From assembly GCF_014649855.1 (NCBI RefSeq), contig NZ_BMTV01000018.1, forward strand, positions 1-64,000: a stretch of DNA of 64,000 nt, in the 5' to 3' direction. This DNA comes from Streptomyces roseolus (GTDB taxonomy: Bacteria > Actinomycetota > Actinomycetes > Streptomycetales > Streptomycetaceae). Made by a program: the position numbers and the translations under genes. This document shows, one piece after another, positions 16,675 through 25,782 of the stretch (position 1 is the first letter of the stretch; every line of letters starts with the position of its first letter). Below the pieces are notes generated by a model. That model was not told the DNA's origin, did not search any database, and worked only from the letters and a program-made list of their open reading frames with translations.

Positions 16675-18417
16675 TCAGGGGCGGGGCACGTTGCGCAGGT
16701 TGGATCGGGCCATCTGGAGCATCCGGCCCACTCCCCCGTCGAGGACGATCTTGCTGGCGGAGAGGGCGAAGCCGGTGACCATCTCGGCGCTGATCTTCGG
16801 GGGGATGGAGAGGGCGTTGGGGTCGGTGACGACGTCGACGAGGGCGGGGCCCTTGTGCCGGAAGGCGTCCTTGAGGGCCCCGGCCAGGTGCTTGGGCTTC
16901 TCGACGCGCACTCCGTAGGCACCGGCGGCCCGGGCGACGGCGGCGAAGTCGGGGTTCTTGTGGGCCGTCCCGTACGAGGGGAGTCCGGCGACCAGCATCT
17001 CCAGCTCGACCATCCCGAGCGAGGAGTTGTTGAACAACACGATCTTCACCGGGAGTTCGTACTGCACGAGAGTGAGGAAGTCGCCCATGAGCATGGAGAA
17101 GCCGCCGTCGCCGGAGAGGGTGACGACCTGCCGTCCCCGGTCGGTGAACTGGGCGCCGATCGCCTGCGGGAGGGCGTTGGCCATGGAGCCGTGGCTGAAG
17201 GAACCGATGATCCGGCGGCGCCCGTTGGGGGTGAGGTAGCGGGCCGCCCATACGTTGCACATACCGGTGTCGACGGTGAAGACCGCGTCGTCGTCGGCGA
17301 GTTCGTCGAGGACGGAGGCCACGTACTCGGGGTGGATCGGGGTGTGCTTCTCGACCTTGCGGGTGTAGGCCTTCACCACGCCTTCCAGGGCGTCGGCGTG
17401 CTTCTTCAGCATCTTGTCGAGAAAGCGTCGGTCGGTGCGCTGCCGGATCCGGGGCGTGACGCAGCGCAGGGTCTCGCGGACGTCGCCCCAGACGGCGAGG
17501 TCGAGCCGGGAGCGGCGGCCGAGGTGTTCGGGGCGGACGTCGACCTGCACGATCCGGACGTCGTCGGGGAGGAAGGCGTTGTACGGGAAGTCGGTGCCGA
17601 GCAGGATCAGCAGGTCGCACTCGTGGGTGGCCTCGTAGGCGGCGCCGTAGCCGAGCAGGCCGCTCATGCCCACGTCGAAGGGGTTGTCGTACTGGATCCA
17701 CTCCTTGCCCCGCAGGGCGTGGCCGACGGGGGCCTTGAGCCGCTCGGCGAACTGCATGACCTCGGCGTGGGCGCCGGCGGTGCCGCTGCCGCAGAACAGC
17801 GTCACCCGTTCGGCCGCGTCGATCATCCGGACCAGGGCGTCGATCTCGGAGTCGCCGGGACGGACGGTGGGGCGGGAGGTGACGAGCGCGGAGCCGGCGG
17901 TCTTCTCGGGAGCGGGCTGGTCGGCGATGTCGCCGGGAAGGGCGACCACCGAGACGCCGCCGCGGCCGACGGCGTGCTGCACGGCGGTGTGCAGCAGCCG
18001 GGGCATCTGCTTCGGGTTGGAGATGAGTTCGCTGTAGTGGCTGCACTCGCGGAACAGCTGGTCGGGGTGGGTCTCCTGGAAGTAGCCGAGCCCGATCTCG
18101 CTGGACGGGATGTGGGAGGCGAGGGCGAGGACGGGGGCCATCGAGCGGTGGGCGTCGTACAGGCCGTTGATGAGGTGGAGGTTGCCCGGGCCGCAGGAGC
18201 CGGCGCAGGCGGCGAGGCGGCCGGTGATCTGCGCCTCGGCGCCCGCGGCGAAGGCGGCGGTCTCCTCGTGGCGCACCTGGACCCAGTCGATGGCGGGGTT
18301 GCGCCGGATGGCGTCGACGACCGGGTTCAGGCTGTCGCCGACCACGCCGTAGAGCCGCTGCACTCCGGCGCGGACGAGGATGTCGACGAATTGCTCCGCT
18401 ACGTTCTGTTTGGCCAT
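16675..18417 (-). CDS. Thiamine diphosphate-dependent pyruvate dehydrogenase/oxidase (PoxB-like)
   Basis: A 580-residue protein, the usual length for the pyruvate oxidase/acetolactate synthase superfamily. The N-terminal Pyr domain contains the catalytic glutamate in QVRHEETAAFAAGAEA (about residues 47-62). The central domain binds FAD. The C-terminal PP domain has the ThDP/Mg motif GDGGFSMLMGDF...NNSSLGMV. The overall sequence most resembles PoxB-type pyruvate:quinone oxidoreductase, which decarboxylates pyruvate to acetate at the membrane. Acetolactate synthase is less likely because no small subunit is nearby. It is monocistronic. Confidence 0.85.
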   Translation of the reverse strand: MAKQNVAEQFVDILVRAGVQRLYGVVGDSLNPVVDAIRRNPAIDWVQVRHEETAAFAAGAEAQITGRLAACAGSCGPGNLHLINGLYDAHRSMAPVLALASHIPSSEIGLGYFQETHPDQLFRECSHYSELISNPKQMPRLLHTAVQHAVGRGGVSVVALPGDIADQPAPEKTAGSALVTSRPTVRPGDSEIDALVRMIDAAERVTLFCGSGTAGAHAEVMQFAERLKAPVGHALRGKEWIQYDNPFDVGMSGLLGYGAAYEATHECDLLILLGTDFPYNAFLPDDVRIVQVDVRPEHLGRRSRLDLAVWGDVRETLRCVTPRIRQRTDRRFLDKMLKKHADALEGVVKAYTRKVEKHTPIHPEYVASVLDELADDDAVFTVDTGMCNVWAARYLTPNGRRRIIGSFSHGSMANALPQAIGAQFTDRGRQVVTLSGDGGFSMLMGDFLTLVQYELPVKIVLFNNSSLGMVELEMLVAGLPSYGTAHKNPDFAAVARAAGAYGVRVEKPKHLAGALKDAFRHKGPALVDVVTDPNALSIPPKISAEMVTGFALSASKIVLDGGVGRMLQMARSNLRNVPRP

Positions 18418-18444
18418 GGGTCCATCAACACACGGCCCGGCACC

Positions 18445-19902
18445 TCACGCCTCCCAGACGGCCGCTCCCGTACGGTCATCGGCGTACCCCGTCACCCTCA
18501 GCTGGGTGTCGGCGAGGAAGGCGGCGAGGCCGGGCGGTTCGGCGCCGGTCCAGCGGGCCGCCAGCTCGCGGGCGAGGGCGGGCTCGCCGCGCATCGGCTC
18601 GGCGAGGCCGGGCGAGGCGAGGAGGAGGGTGTCGCCGGGCCGGGCCACCGAGGCGCGGAAGCGGAACGGTTCGGCGGGCGGCGGGACGGGCTCCTCGACG
18701 AGCGGCCCGGGGGCGGTGGCGATGCCGAGGTCCATGGTGAGCCGGTCGCCCTCCTCCGTCACCTCGGGCGTCCCGTGCGGCGGCGTCGAGCCGAAGCCCA
18801 CGACGGGCGCGCCGGTGACCGAGGCCGGGTCGGGGAGGAGCGGCTCGATGTCCTGCCAGGCGCCGTCGCGGAGCCGGAAGAGTCCGCCGCCGCCGATGCC
18901 GAAGAAGACCCGGGTGCGGCAGTCTGGGTCGGCGGGGATGAGCAGGCAGCGCAGGGTGGCGGTGTACGCGTCGGGGGCCAGGCCCCGCTCGGCGGCGCGG
19001 GCCCGCAGCCGGCCGTAGGTGCGGTCGGTGAGCCGCTGGAGCCCCGACTTGAGCTCGCCGCGGCGGCCGGAGCGGATGTCCTCGGAGAGCCGGGCGTGGC
19101 TGCGGCCGACGGCCTCGCCGATCCAGCGGCAGGCGTCGGCGGCGGCGAGGTGCGCCTCGTCGGCGGCGCGGGAGCCGGCCGCGACGGCGACGAGCACGAG
19201 CGCGGTCTCGTCGTGGCCGAAGCGGGCGGTGAGGAGGGCGTCGCGGCGGGGTTCGCCGCGGTAGCGGGCGGAGTCGCCGCGGACGGAGGCGGCGCGGAGG
19301 GTGGCGGTGCCGTAGCGGGCGCCGTCGAGGACGGTGTCGGCGACCAGGTCGGCGAGTTCGCCGGGGCGCGCGGCGGGCAGGGCGGTGGGCTCGGCCTCGT
19401 ACGTCGGCGGCCGGCTGCCGAGGAAGCCGGTGCGGGGCCGGGGCATGGGCACCTGGACGGTCGGCTCGTGACCGGTCGGCTCCTGCCCGGGGGCGGGCAG
19501 CTCGACCAGCACGGTGGCGTCCGTCCCGGACCCGGGCGCGGGTCCGGGATCCGGTTCGCGTACGGGGTCGGGCTCGGGCTCCGCGTCGGCCGGGGGCGCG
19601 GCCGGGAAGGTGCGGGGCCCCGTGACCGGCGCCTCCCACGGTGCCGGCCCGAGCACGGAAGGCGCGGGCGGCCCGGAAGGCGCGGGCGGCGCGGGCGGCA
19701 GCGGCGGCGCGGAGGGCGCGGGCGGTGCGGAAGGCGCCGGCGGCACGGAGGGTGCCGGCGGCGGGGCGGCCTGCGGGGCCTGCGTGGCCTGGGTGGCGGA
19801 CGTGAAGTGGGCGTCCAGCGAGTCGGACGAGGGCGTCGGCGTGAGGTCCTCCGCCGCGTCCTCGTAGAGCGCGTCCCACCAGTTGTCCCCCTGCTGAGTC
19901 AT
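18445..19902 (-). CDS. PP2C-like protein with low-complexity linker
   Basis: A 485-residue protein beginning MTQQGDNWWDALYED at the ATG at 19902. Residues about 35-190 are Pro/Ala-rich. The C-terminal half (about 215-485) resembles PP2C_2 phosphatases: an RGDSARYRGEPRRDALL opening, a central sheet and the terminal DDRTGAAVWEA. The metal-binding ADG motif expected after the third strand reads VAAGSRAADEAH, so one metal-ligand aspartate appears to be missing, suggesting weak or no phosphatase activity. In Streptomyces such proteins usually accompany vWA or serine/threonine kinase genes, which are absent here. Confidence 0.72.
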   Translation of the reverse strand: MTQQGDNWWDALYEDAAEDLTPTPSSDSLDAHFTSATQATQAPQAAPPPAPSVPPAPSAPPAPSAPPLPPAPPAPSGPPAPSVLGPAPWEAPVTGPRTFPAAPPADAEPEPDPVREPDPGPAPGSGTDATVLVELPAPGQEPTGHEPTVQVPMPRPRTGFLGSRPPTYEAEPTALPAARPGELADLVADTVLDGARYGTATLRAASVRGDSARYRGEPRRDALLTARFGHDETALVLVAVAAGSRAADEAHLAAADACRWIGEAVGRSHARLSEDIRSGRRGELKSGLQRLTDRTYGRLRARAAERGLAPDAYTATLRCLLIPADPDCRTRVFFGIGGGGLFRLRDGAWQDIEPLLPDPASVTGAPVVGFGSTPPHGTPEVTEEGDRLTMDLGIATAPGPLVEEPVPPPAEPFRFRASVARPGDTLLLASPGLAEPMRGEPALARELAARWTGAEPPGLAAFLADTQLRVTGYADDRTGAAVWEA

Positions 19903-19970
19903 GCCCTTATTGTCCACCGCGGGCGGCCCGGGAAAACGGGACACGAGGAAAACCGTTGCTGCGAATGGGT

Positions 19971-20018
19971 GGTCCGCCGGACGACCCCACCCCCCACGGG
20001 AAGGACGTCCGGCGGACC
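19971..20018. terminator. Hairpin after the subtilase gene
   Basis: GGTCCGCCGGACG and CGTCCGGCGGACC form a perfect 13-bp stem separated by 22 nt, just beyond the stop of the minus-strand protease gene and upstream of the PP2C-like gene. Confidence 0.6.
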
Positions 20019-20025
20019 GGCGTGG

Positions 20026-23000
20026 TCAGCGCACGTCGTAAGCGCGGACCACGGTCTGGGTGACGGAGTTGCCGCGGGCGTCCGTCAGTTCGGTCCTCAG
20101 GGTGACCGGCTTGCCCGTCGCGCCCGCGTGGTCCACGGTCGCGGTCCAGGTGCCGTCCTGCTGGGAGACCGGCGCTTCGGTCCAGGTCGTACCGCCGTCA
20201 TAGGAGTACGAGAGCCTGGCCGAGGTGAGAGCGGCCGGCTGGTAGCCGGCGTGCCCGGTCGCGGTGAGGCCGATCTTCTGGCCGTCGGTCGCCGCGAGGG
20301 TCTTGAGTCCGTCCACCGGCAGGTCGTACCGGGGGAAGAGAATCGGGATGCCCTGAGAATAGACCGTCTCGTCGAGCTGAGAGGTGAATTTCCAGATCGA
20401 CCGCACCGAGGTGGAGCGGGTCCAGTTCCGGTTGCCGAGCTTCGTGGTGTTCTGTTCCAGCTCGTACGCGCCCCGCTCGGCGGGCACCTCGAAGACGCCG
20501 GAGGGCCACGCGTTCTCGCCGATGAGCTCGCCGTCGCGGCGCAGCCGCAGGTTGCCGAGGTCGCCGAAGGAGCCGGGCTCGGCGTGGTGGGTGCCGTCGC
20601 CCCACATCGCGGCGGCGAAGCCGATCAGGTTGCCCTGGCGCTCGGAGACGAGGACGGGCTCGCCGGAGGCGTCGCGCGGTGCGGTCGGCACGATGACGCC
20701 GTCGTACCAGTCCTCGGTGCGCCGCTCGCCGGGGGCGTACGCGTGCCGGTCGCCGATCATCAGCTCGCCGTAGGGGAAGCTGCTGCCGGTCGTCTGCTGC
20801 CAGACGGTGTCGCCGGCCGTGTGGTATTCGGTGCGGCTGCCCGGGGCGGGGACGGTCTCCAGGCCGGCGAAGCCGACGGCGAGGCCGTTCGGGCGGTACG
20901 CGGCGGGGAAGTTCATGAAGTCCGCCGCGGTGCCGGCCGAGCCGTAGGTGACCTCGGAGCGGCCGAGGCGGGAGTCGCGGACCCGGTGGACGCGGTCCCG
21001 GTCCACCTCGCCGGTCTCGGGGAAGGCGAGGCTGTAGACGTACGGCGGCTTGGCCGTGGCCTTCCAGTGCAGGGTGACCTCGCCGGCGGCGAGCCGCTCG
21101 CGGAGCGCGGCGGCCTCGGCGGCCGGGACCGCGAGGGCCGGCAGACCGGCGCCGGTGAAGCCTCCGGTCGGGTACCAGCGGAGCGCCGACTCGTGGTGGA
21201 CGACGACGCCGGTCGCGCCGGCGGCCTTGGCGTCGCGGGCGAGGACGGCGACGCTCGTGGTGGCGTCGGGGAGGCGGACCAGGGCGAGGCGGCCCTGGAC
21301 GCCGGCGGCCCTCAGCTCGTCCGGGGTGCCGGCGCCGGCGTCGACCAGCCGGGCGGAGCCGGTGCCGTCGAGGTTGTCGGAGCCGGTGGAGGCGGTCACC
21401 GCGTGGAGGTCCAGGCCGTCGCCGGTGCGCAGCGAGGTGAGCTGCGGGGCGGCGGCGCGCCAGTAGCTGCCGGACTCGAAGGAGCCGTCGCGGGCCTCGC
21501 CCTCGACGGAGGCGTAGTAGGCGCGGAGGGTGCGGGGGCCGACGGCGGTGCCGGTGTGCGCCCAGACGTCGTCCCAGGTGCGGGCGAAGGCCAGGGTGGC
21601 GCCGCGGACCTCGGACGGCCGGTCGGTGCGGACCGAGAGGCGGGCGGCCTCGCGGGCGTCGAGGACGACGGTCGTGTCCTTGGTGACCTCCAGCTGCGGG
21701 CGGGCCAGGTGGGTGAGGGAGTCGGTCAGCGTGGCGCCCTCGCCCGCGTCGGGGGTGGTGACGAAGGAGGTGAGGAAGTAGCTGCCGGGGCGCACCCGGA
21801 AGACCTGGTCGGCGGCGCCCTCGTTGAAGCGGCGCTCGCCGGTGGCGTCGTCGGTGCCGATGACGTCGAGCGAGGAGGCGCCGTCGGCCGGCTTGCCCAG
21901 GCGGTCGATCAGCTTGACGCGGAGGGTGACGGTCTCGGGCTCGACGTACAGCGAGAACGGGGTGGAGACGTGGACGCCGCCACGGCCGGTGGCGACGACC
22001 CGGCCCGTGACGTCGCCGTACTGCGCGCGCTCCAGGCGGGCGGTGGGGTCGACGGCGAGCGGGACCTCGACGGTGGCTCCGGCGGGGACGGTGACCGTGC
22101 GCTTGCCGAGGCGGGCGACGGTGGACCGGACGGCGGAGCCGTCGTTGCCGGTGACCTTCTCGACGGCGAGGTCGAGGGTGACCGGGGCGCCGGAGGTGTT
22201 GGTGTAGGGGACGGTGACCGTGGTGCGGTCGCTCCTGTCCTGCGGCCAGTGATAGGTGCCGGCCTGGACGGCGGGGGCGGAGAGCACCGTCTGGTCGAGC
22301 GCGGCCCCGACGTCGAGCCGGCCGGCGCCGGTCTCGCGGACGTCGCCGGGTGTGTCGGTCTCGGCGGAGGCCACGAGCGCGGCCTTCAACTGCTGCGCCT
22401 TCCAGTCGGGGTGACGCTGCTTCAGGATGGCGGCGGCGCCCGCGACGTGCGGGGTGGCCATCGACGTGCCGGACATGGCCTGGTACGCGTAGAGGCCGCG
22501 CCCGCCGGCCGCGGCGGCGGAGATGCCGACGCCGGGGGCGGCGATCTCCGGCTTGAGGGTGTGGGCCTCGTTGGCGACGGGGCTGCGGCTGGAGAACCAG
22601 GCGGTGGAGTCGTCGCGGTCGGTGGCGCCGACGGTGAGGACGCCGGGGGCGCAGCCGGGCGAGGAGACGGAGTTGAGGGTGGGGCCCGCGTTGCCCGCCG
22701 CGACGACGAACAGGGTGCCCTCGCTGCGCGCGAGGTGTTCGGCGGCGGCGCTCATCGGGTCGTCGCAGTCGGTCTCGGAGGGGTTGCCGAGGCTCATGGA
22801 GACGACGTCGGCGCCCTGGGCGACGGCCCACTCCATGCCGGCGATGATCCACGAGGTGGCGCCGGAGCCCGAGTCGTCGAGGACCTTGCCGTTGAGGAGC
22901 GCGGCTCCCGGGGCGACGCCCTTGTTCCGGCCGCCGCTCGCGGCGCCGGAGCCGCCGACGGTGGAGAGGGTGTGGGTGCCGTGGCCCCCGCGGTCCTCGG

Positions 23001-23835
23001 AGGTGTCGGAGTCGGTGAAGTTCTCCGAGGCGACGATCCGGCCCCGGAGGTCCGGGTGCCCGGTGTCGGCGCCGGTGTCGAGGACGGCGACCTTGGTGCC
23101 GGTGCCGTCGTAGCCGGCGGCCCACGCCTCGGGGGCGTGCACCTGCCGGGTGGAGCGCTCCAGGGCGGCCTCGACCTTGCGGTCGAGCCACAGCTTCTCG
23201 ATGGCCGCGGCGGAGGAGCGGGCGGTGGGCGCGGAGACCTCGGACCAGAAGGTGGCGGCCTGCTTCTTGTCGGCCTTGAGGGCGACGCCGCCGATGGTCG
23301 TGAGGACCTGGCCCTTGCGGGCGCCGCGCGGGGCGGCCGGGGTGGTGCGGGCGGTGGCGCCGGAGCCGTAGACGGCGATCAGCGGCAGGGTGGTGGTGGA
23401 GGCGTCGTCGTAGCCCTGGCGGACCAGGCCGGTGACGTTGAAGAGCTCCTCGTCGACCCGGTCGGCGGCGAGCGCGCCGGTGGCGTCCTCGGGGTAGACG
23501 TAGAGGTCCCGGCCGGAGCGGCGGGTCTGGACCAGGGGCACGGTGCCGTCCGCGCGGGGCAGCACGGTGGCGGCGGGGTCGCCCCGCTCGTCCCGGCTCA
23601 CCAGGACGCGGTCGCCGGTGACCAGGGTCACCGTGGCGGGCCTCCCCCGGCCTTCGGCCAGGGAGGCCCCCGTCTCGCTTCGCTCGCCGGCGCGGGCCTG
23701 GGCCTCGCTGCCGACCGGCGGGCGGTCGGCGGGGCCTCCGGCCGGCGGCTGGGCCGCGACGGACGGCAGGGCCGCGGTGACGGCCAGGACGGCGGCGGTC
23801 GCCGCCCCCAGGGCCGTACGCGAAATCGGGCGCAT
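20026..23835 (-). CDS. Secreted S8 family serine peptidase (subtilase) with PA domain
   Basis: A 1269-residue secreted protease. The ATG at 23835 is preceded by GGGGAG; an ATG 12 bp upstream is possible. A signal peptide (MRPISRT then a hydrophobic stretch to VAAQ) covers about residues 1-30, followed by a long propeptide. The catalytic triad is D253 (VAVLDTGAD), H285 (GGHGTHT) and S458 (SGTSMATPH), with the oxyanion Asn at N382 (AAGNAGP). A protease-associated domain lies around residues 840-960, and beta-rich domains follow to the C-terminus. It probably degrades extracellular protein. The gene is divergent from a TrmB/LuxR-type regulator. Confidence 0.95.
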   Translation of the reverse strand: MRPISRTALGAATAAVLAVTAALPSVAAQPPAGGPADRPPVGSEAQARAGERSETGASLAEGRGRPATVTLVTGDRVLVSRDERGDPAATVLPRADGTVPLVQTRRSGRDLYVYPEDATGALAADRVDEELFNVTGLVRQGYDDASTTTLPLIAVYGSGATARTTPAAPRGARKGQVLTTIGGVALKADKKQAATFWSEVSAPTARSSAAAIEKLWLDRKVEAALERSTRQVHAPEAWAAGYDGTGTKVAVLDTGADTGHPDLRGRIVASENFTDSDTSEDRGGHGTHTLSTVGGSGAASGGRNKGVAPGAALLNGKVLDDSGSGATSWIIAGMEWAVAQGADVVSMSLGNPSETDCDDPMSAAAEHLARSEGTLFVVAAGNAGPTLNSVSSPGCAPGVLTVGATDRDDSTAWFSSRSPVANEAHTLKPEIAAPGVGISAAAAGGRGLYAYQAMSGTSMATPHVAGAAAILKQRHPDWKAQQLKAALVASAETDTPGDVRETGAGRLDVGAALDQTVLSAPAVQAGTYHWPQDRSDRTTVTVPYTNTSGAPVTLDLAVEKVTGNDGSAVRSTVARLGKRTVTVPAGATVEVPLAVDPTARLERAQYGDVTGRVVATGRGGVHVSTPFSLYVEPETVTLRVKLIDRLGKPADGASSLDVIGTDDATGERRFNEGAADQVFRVRPGSYFLTSFVTTPDAGEGATLTDSLTHLARPQLEVTKDTTVVLDAREAARLSVRTDRPSEVRGATLAFARTWDDVWAHTGTAVGPRTLRAYYASVEGEARDGSFESGSYWRAAAPQLTSLRTGDGLDLHAVTASTGSDNLDGTGSARLVDAGAGTPDELRAAGVQGRLALVRLPDATTSVAVLARDAKAAGATGVVVHHESALRWYPTGGFTGAGLPALAVPAAEAAALRERLAAGEVTLHWKATAKPPYVYSLAFPETGEVDRDRVHRVRDSRLGRSEVTYGSAGTAADFMNFPAAYRPNGLAVGFAGLETVPAPGSRTEYHTAGDTVWQQTTGSSFPYGELMIGDRHAYAPGERRTEDWYDGVIVPTAPRDASGEPVLVSERQGNLIGFAAAMWGDGTHHAEPGSFGDLGNLRLRRDGELIGENAWPSGVFEVPAERGAYELEQNTTKLGNRNWTRSTSVRSIWKFTSQLDETVYSQGIPILFPRYDLPVDGLKTLAATDGQKIGLTATGHAGYQPAALTSARLSYSYDGGTTWTEAPVSQQDGTWTATVDHAGATGKPVTLRTELTDARGNSVTQTVVRAYDVR

Positions 23836-23847
23836 CGCTCTCCCCAT

Positions 23848-23886
23848 CTGAATCCGGACAACAGGAGTAAGTCACCTGAATCCGGA
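23848..23886. promoter_or_regulatory. Direct repeats in the subtilase-regulator intergenic region
   Basis: CTGAATCCGGA occurs exactly twice, at 23848-23858 and 23876-23886, a 28-bp period. The sites lie immediately upstream of the subtilase start and within 220 bp of the divergent regulator start. They are good candidates for its binding site; binding is inferred. Confidence 0.45.
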
Positions 23887-23950
23887 GGCGGTTGGTGCTG
23901 CGGTGGCGCCACATTGGCAGAGGTGAGGGCGGTACAGGGATGATGGGCGC

Positions 23951-24048
23951 GGCGGGAATGCGCCGTGGCCGATTCCCGCCAGGTCACCAACGGAACGAAT
24001 GCCTCCGGAGAACACGCGCGGAACGTCGCGCGCGCTCCCCCGGAGGCA
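23951..24048 (+). other. Structured leader upstream of the TrmB/LuxR-type regulator
   Basis: Two further inverted repeats lie between the divergent starts: GGCGGGAAT/ATTCCCGCC (23951-23959 and 23972-23980) and TGCCTCCGG/CCGGAGGCA (24000-24008 and 24040-24048). The second would fold in the 5' leader of the regulator mRNA 20 nt before its start codon and could affect translation or mark an attenuator. Confidence 0.35.
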
Positions 24049-24067
24049 CGGCGAGGGGCGGGAACCG

Positions 24068-25051
24068 ATGCTGGGTGCGATAGGACTGGACGAGCGGCAG
24101 GAGTCCGCCTACCGGGCGCTGATCGCGCTCGGCGCGGCGGAGGTCACCGACCTGGCGCACCGGCTCTCGCTCCCCGAACCGGACACCGAACGGGCGCTGC
24201 GCCGCCTGGAGGCGCAGGGCCTCGCCGCCCAGTCCTCCGCCCGCACCGGCCGCTGGGTGGCGGCCCCGCCCGCGGTCGCGCTCGGCGCGCTCCTCACCCA
24301 GCAGCGGCACGAACTGGAACAGGCGGAGCTGGCGGCGGCGCTGCTCTCGGAGGAGTACCGGTCGGAGGCGGCCGAGCCGGCCGTCCACGACCTGGTGGAG
24401 GTGGTGACCGGCGCGAGCGCGGTGGCGCACCGCTTCTTCCAGCTCCAGCTCGGCGCCACCGAGGAGGTCTGCGCGCTCGTCACCGGCAAGCCGATCGCCG
24501 TCACCGGCCTGGAGAACGACGCGGAGGAACTGGCCGCGGGGCGGGGCGTCCGCTACCGCGTGGTCATCGAGCGGGAGGTGCTCACCCTCCCCTCCGGGCT
24601 GCTCGAACTGTCGGCGGCGCTCGGCCGCGAGGAGCAGATCCGGGTGGTCGACCGCGTCCCGACCAAGCTGGTGGTCGCCGACCGTACCCTCGCGATGGTC
24701 CCGCTCACCGGCCGCGGCGCCGAGCCGGCCGCGCTCGTGGTCCACGCCAGCGGCCTCCTGGAGTCCCTGATGGGCCTCTTCGAGTCGGTGTGGCGGGAGG
24801 CGCTGCCGCTGCGGCTCGGCGTCGGCGCCCAGATCACCGAGGACCAGGCCCCCGGCCCGGACAGCACCGACCTGGAGATCCTCTCCCTCCTCCTCGCCGG
24901 CATGACCGACGCGAGCGTCGCCAAACAGCTCGACCTCGGCCTGCGCACCGTCCAGCGCCGCGTCAAGGGCCTGATGGAACTGGCCGCCGTGACGACCCGC
25001 CTGCAGCTGGGCTGGCACGCCTACGAGAAGGGCTGGGTGGCGAGGGGCTGA
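24068..25051 (+). CDS. TrmB-like/LuxR C-terminal helix-turn-helix regulator
   Basis: A 327-residue protein starting MLGAIGLDERQESAYRALI at the ATG at 24068. Residues 1-75 match the TrmB-type winged helix that reads promoter DNA. The middle is a sensor-like region. The C-terminus (about residues 260-325) is a LuxR-type helix-turn-helix: DLEILSLLLAGMTDASVAKQLDLGLRTVQRRVKGLM. Proteins of this two-HTH layout are frequent next to extracellular protease genes in Streptomyces. Control of the divergent subtilase is the simplest reading. The ligand is unknown. Confidence 0.82.
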   Translation: MLGAIGLDERQESAYRALIALGAAEVTDLAHRLSLPEPDTERALRRLEAQGLAAQSSARTGRWVAAPPAVALGALLTQQRHELEQAELAAALLSEEYRSEAAEPAVHDLVEVVTGASAVAHRFFQLQLGATEEVCALVTGKPIAVTGLENDAEELAAGRGVRYRVVIEREVLTLPSGLLELSAALGREEQIRVVDRVPTKLVVADRTLAMVPLTGRGAEPAALVVHASGLLESLMGLFESVWREALPLRLGVGAQITEDQAPGPDSTDLEILSLLLAGMTDASVAKQLDLGLRTVQRRVKGLMELAAVTTRLQLGWHAYEKGWVARG

Positions 25052-25127
25052 CCACACCGCCCGGGAGCGGGCACGCCCGCCGCCCCGGGGGCACCCCCGT
25101 TCCCATGGATGCGCGCCCAATCCCCCT

Positions 25128-25161
25128 GGGCAGGCCCGCCCGCGGGGCGGGACGCCTGCCC
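25128..25161. terminator. Hairpin in the gap after the regulator gene
   Basis: GGGCAGGC and GCCTGCCC enclose a second CCCGCC/GGCGGG pairing, forming one long stem about 80 bp after the stop of the regulator gene. Confidence 0.5.
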
Positions 25162-25299
25162 ACGGGACGGCGCCCCCCCCTGCCGGGCCGGGGCTTCCGG
25201 GCCCGGAACCGCGTCCGCCGCGCGGCGCACCCGCTCCCCCGTCCACCCCTTCGGTCCCCGCGACCTGCGGGAACCCGCCCGGTGGGGGAGGCTGGCCCC

Positions 25300-25782
25300 G
25301 TGGGTGTGTGGCAGCTCCTGATGGTCGCGGCGGTCATGCTCCTCGGCCTGTTCGGGGTCCTGGCCCCCGGCGTGCCGGGCAGTTGGCTGGTGTGGGCCGC
25401 CGTGCTGTGGTGGTCGCTGCACGAGCAGACCGGCCTCGCCTGGATCCTGCTGGTCTCCTCGACCGCCCTGCTGCTCCTCACCCAGGTGGTGGTCTGGCAG
25501 CTGCCGCCGCGCCGCTTCCGGGGCACGGCCCTGACCCGCCGGACGATCGGCTACGCGGGCTCCGGCGCCCTCCTCGGCTTCGTCCTGGTCCCGGTGCTCG
25601 GCGCGGTCCCCGGTTTCGTCGGCGGGATCTACCTGTGCGAGCGGCGCCGCCTCGGCGGCCACGGCCAAGCCCGCGCCGCCACCCGCGCGGTGATGCGCGC
25701 CGGCGGCACCAGCATCCTCGTCGAGCTCTTCTCCTGCCTGCTGATCGTGGGCGCGTGGGCGGGCGCGGTCATACTCGGCTGA
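25300..25782 (+). CDS. DUF456 family membrane protein
   Basis: About 160 residues. GTG at 25300 is preferred because GGGGGAGG lies about 9 nt upstream; a GTG two codons later is possible. Four hydrophobic segments are visible: the N-terminal VWQLLMVAAVMLLGLFGVLAPGVPG, then LVWAAVLWW, then ILLVSSTALLLLTQVVVW, and the C-terminal LVELFSCLLIVGAWAGAVIL. The DUF456 hallmark is the Gly-rich GxLAPGxPG and PGFVGGIYLCER. Function of the family is unknown. The 3' end overlaps the convergent Ada-AlkA gene by 14 bp. Confidence 0.82.
   Translation: MGVWQLLMVAAVMLLGLFGVLAPGVPGSWLVWAAVLWWSLHEQTGLAWILLVSSTALLLLTQVVVWQLPPRRFRGTALTRRTIGYAGSGALLGFVLVPVLGAVPGFVGGIYLCERRRLGGHGQARAATRAVMRAGGTSILVELFSCLLIVGAWAGAVILG

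Noticed and set aside
16675..18417. Acetolactate synthase as the identity of the thiamine-diphosphate enzyme
   Set aside because: No regulatory small subunit or branched-chain genes are adjacent, and the sequence pattern fits PoxB-type enzymes better.
16507..23943. A 2478-codon plus-strand open frame
   Set aside because: It is antisense to the ATPase, PoxB-like, PP2C-like and subtilase genes, all of which have strong motifs; the long frame is an effect of GC bias.
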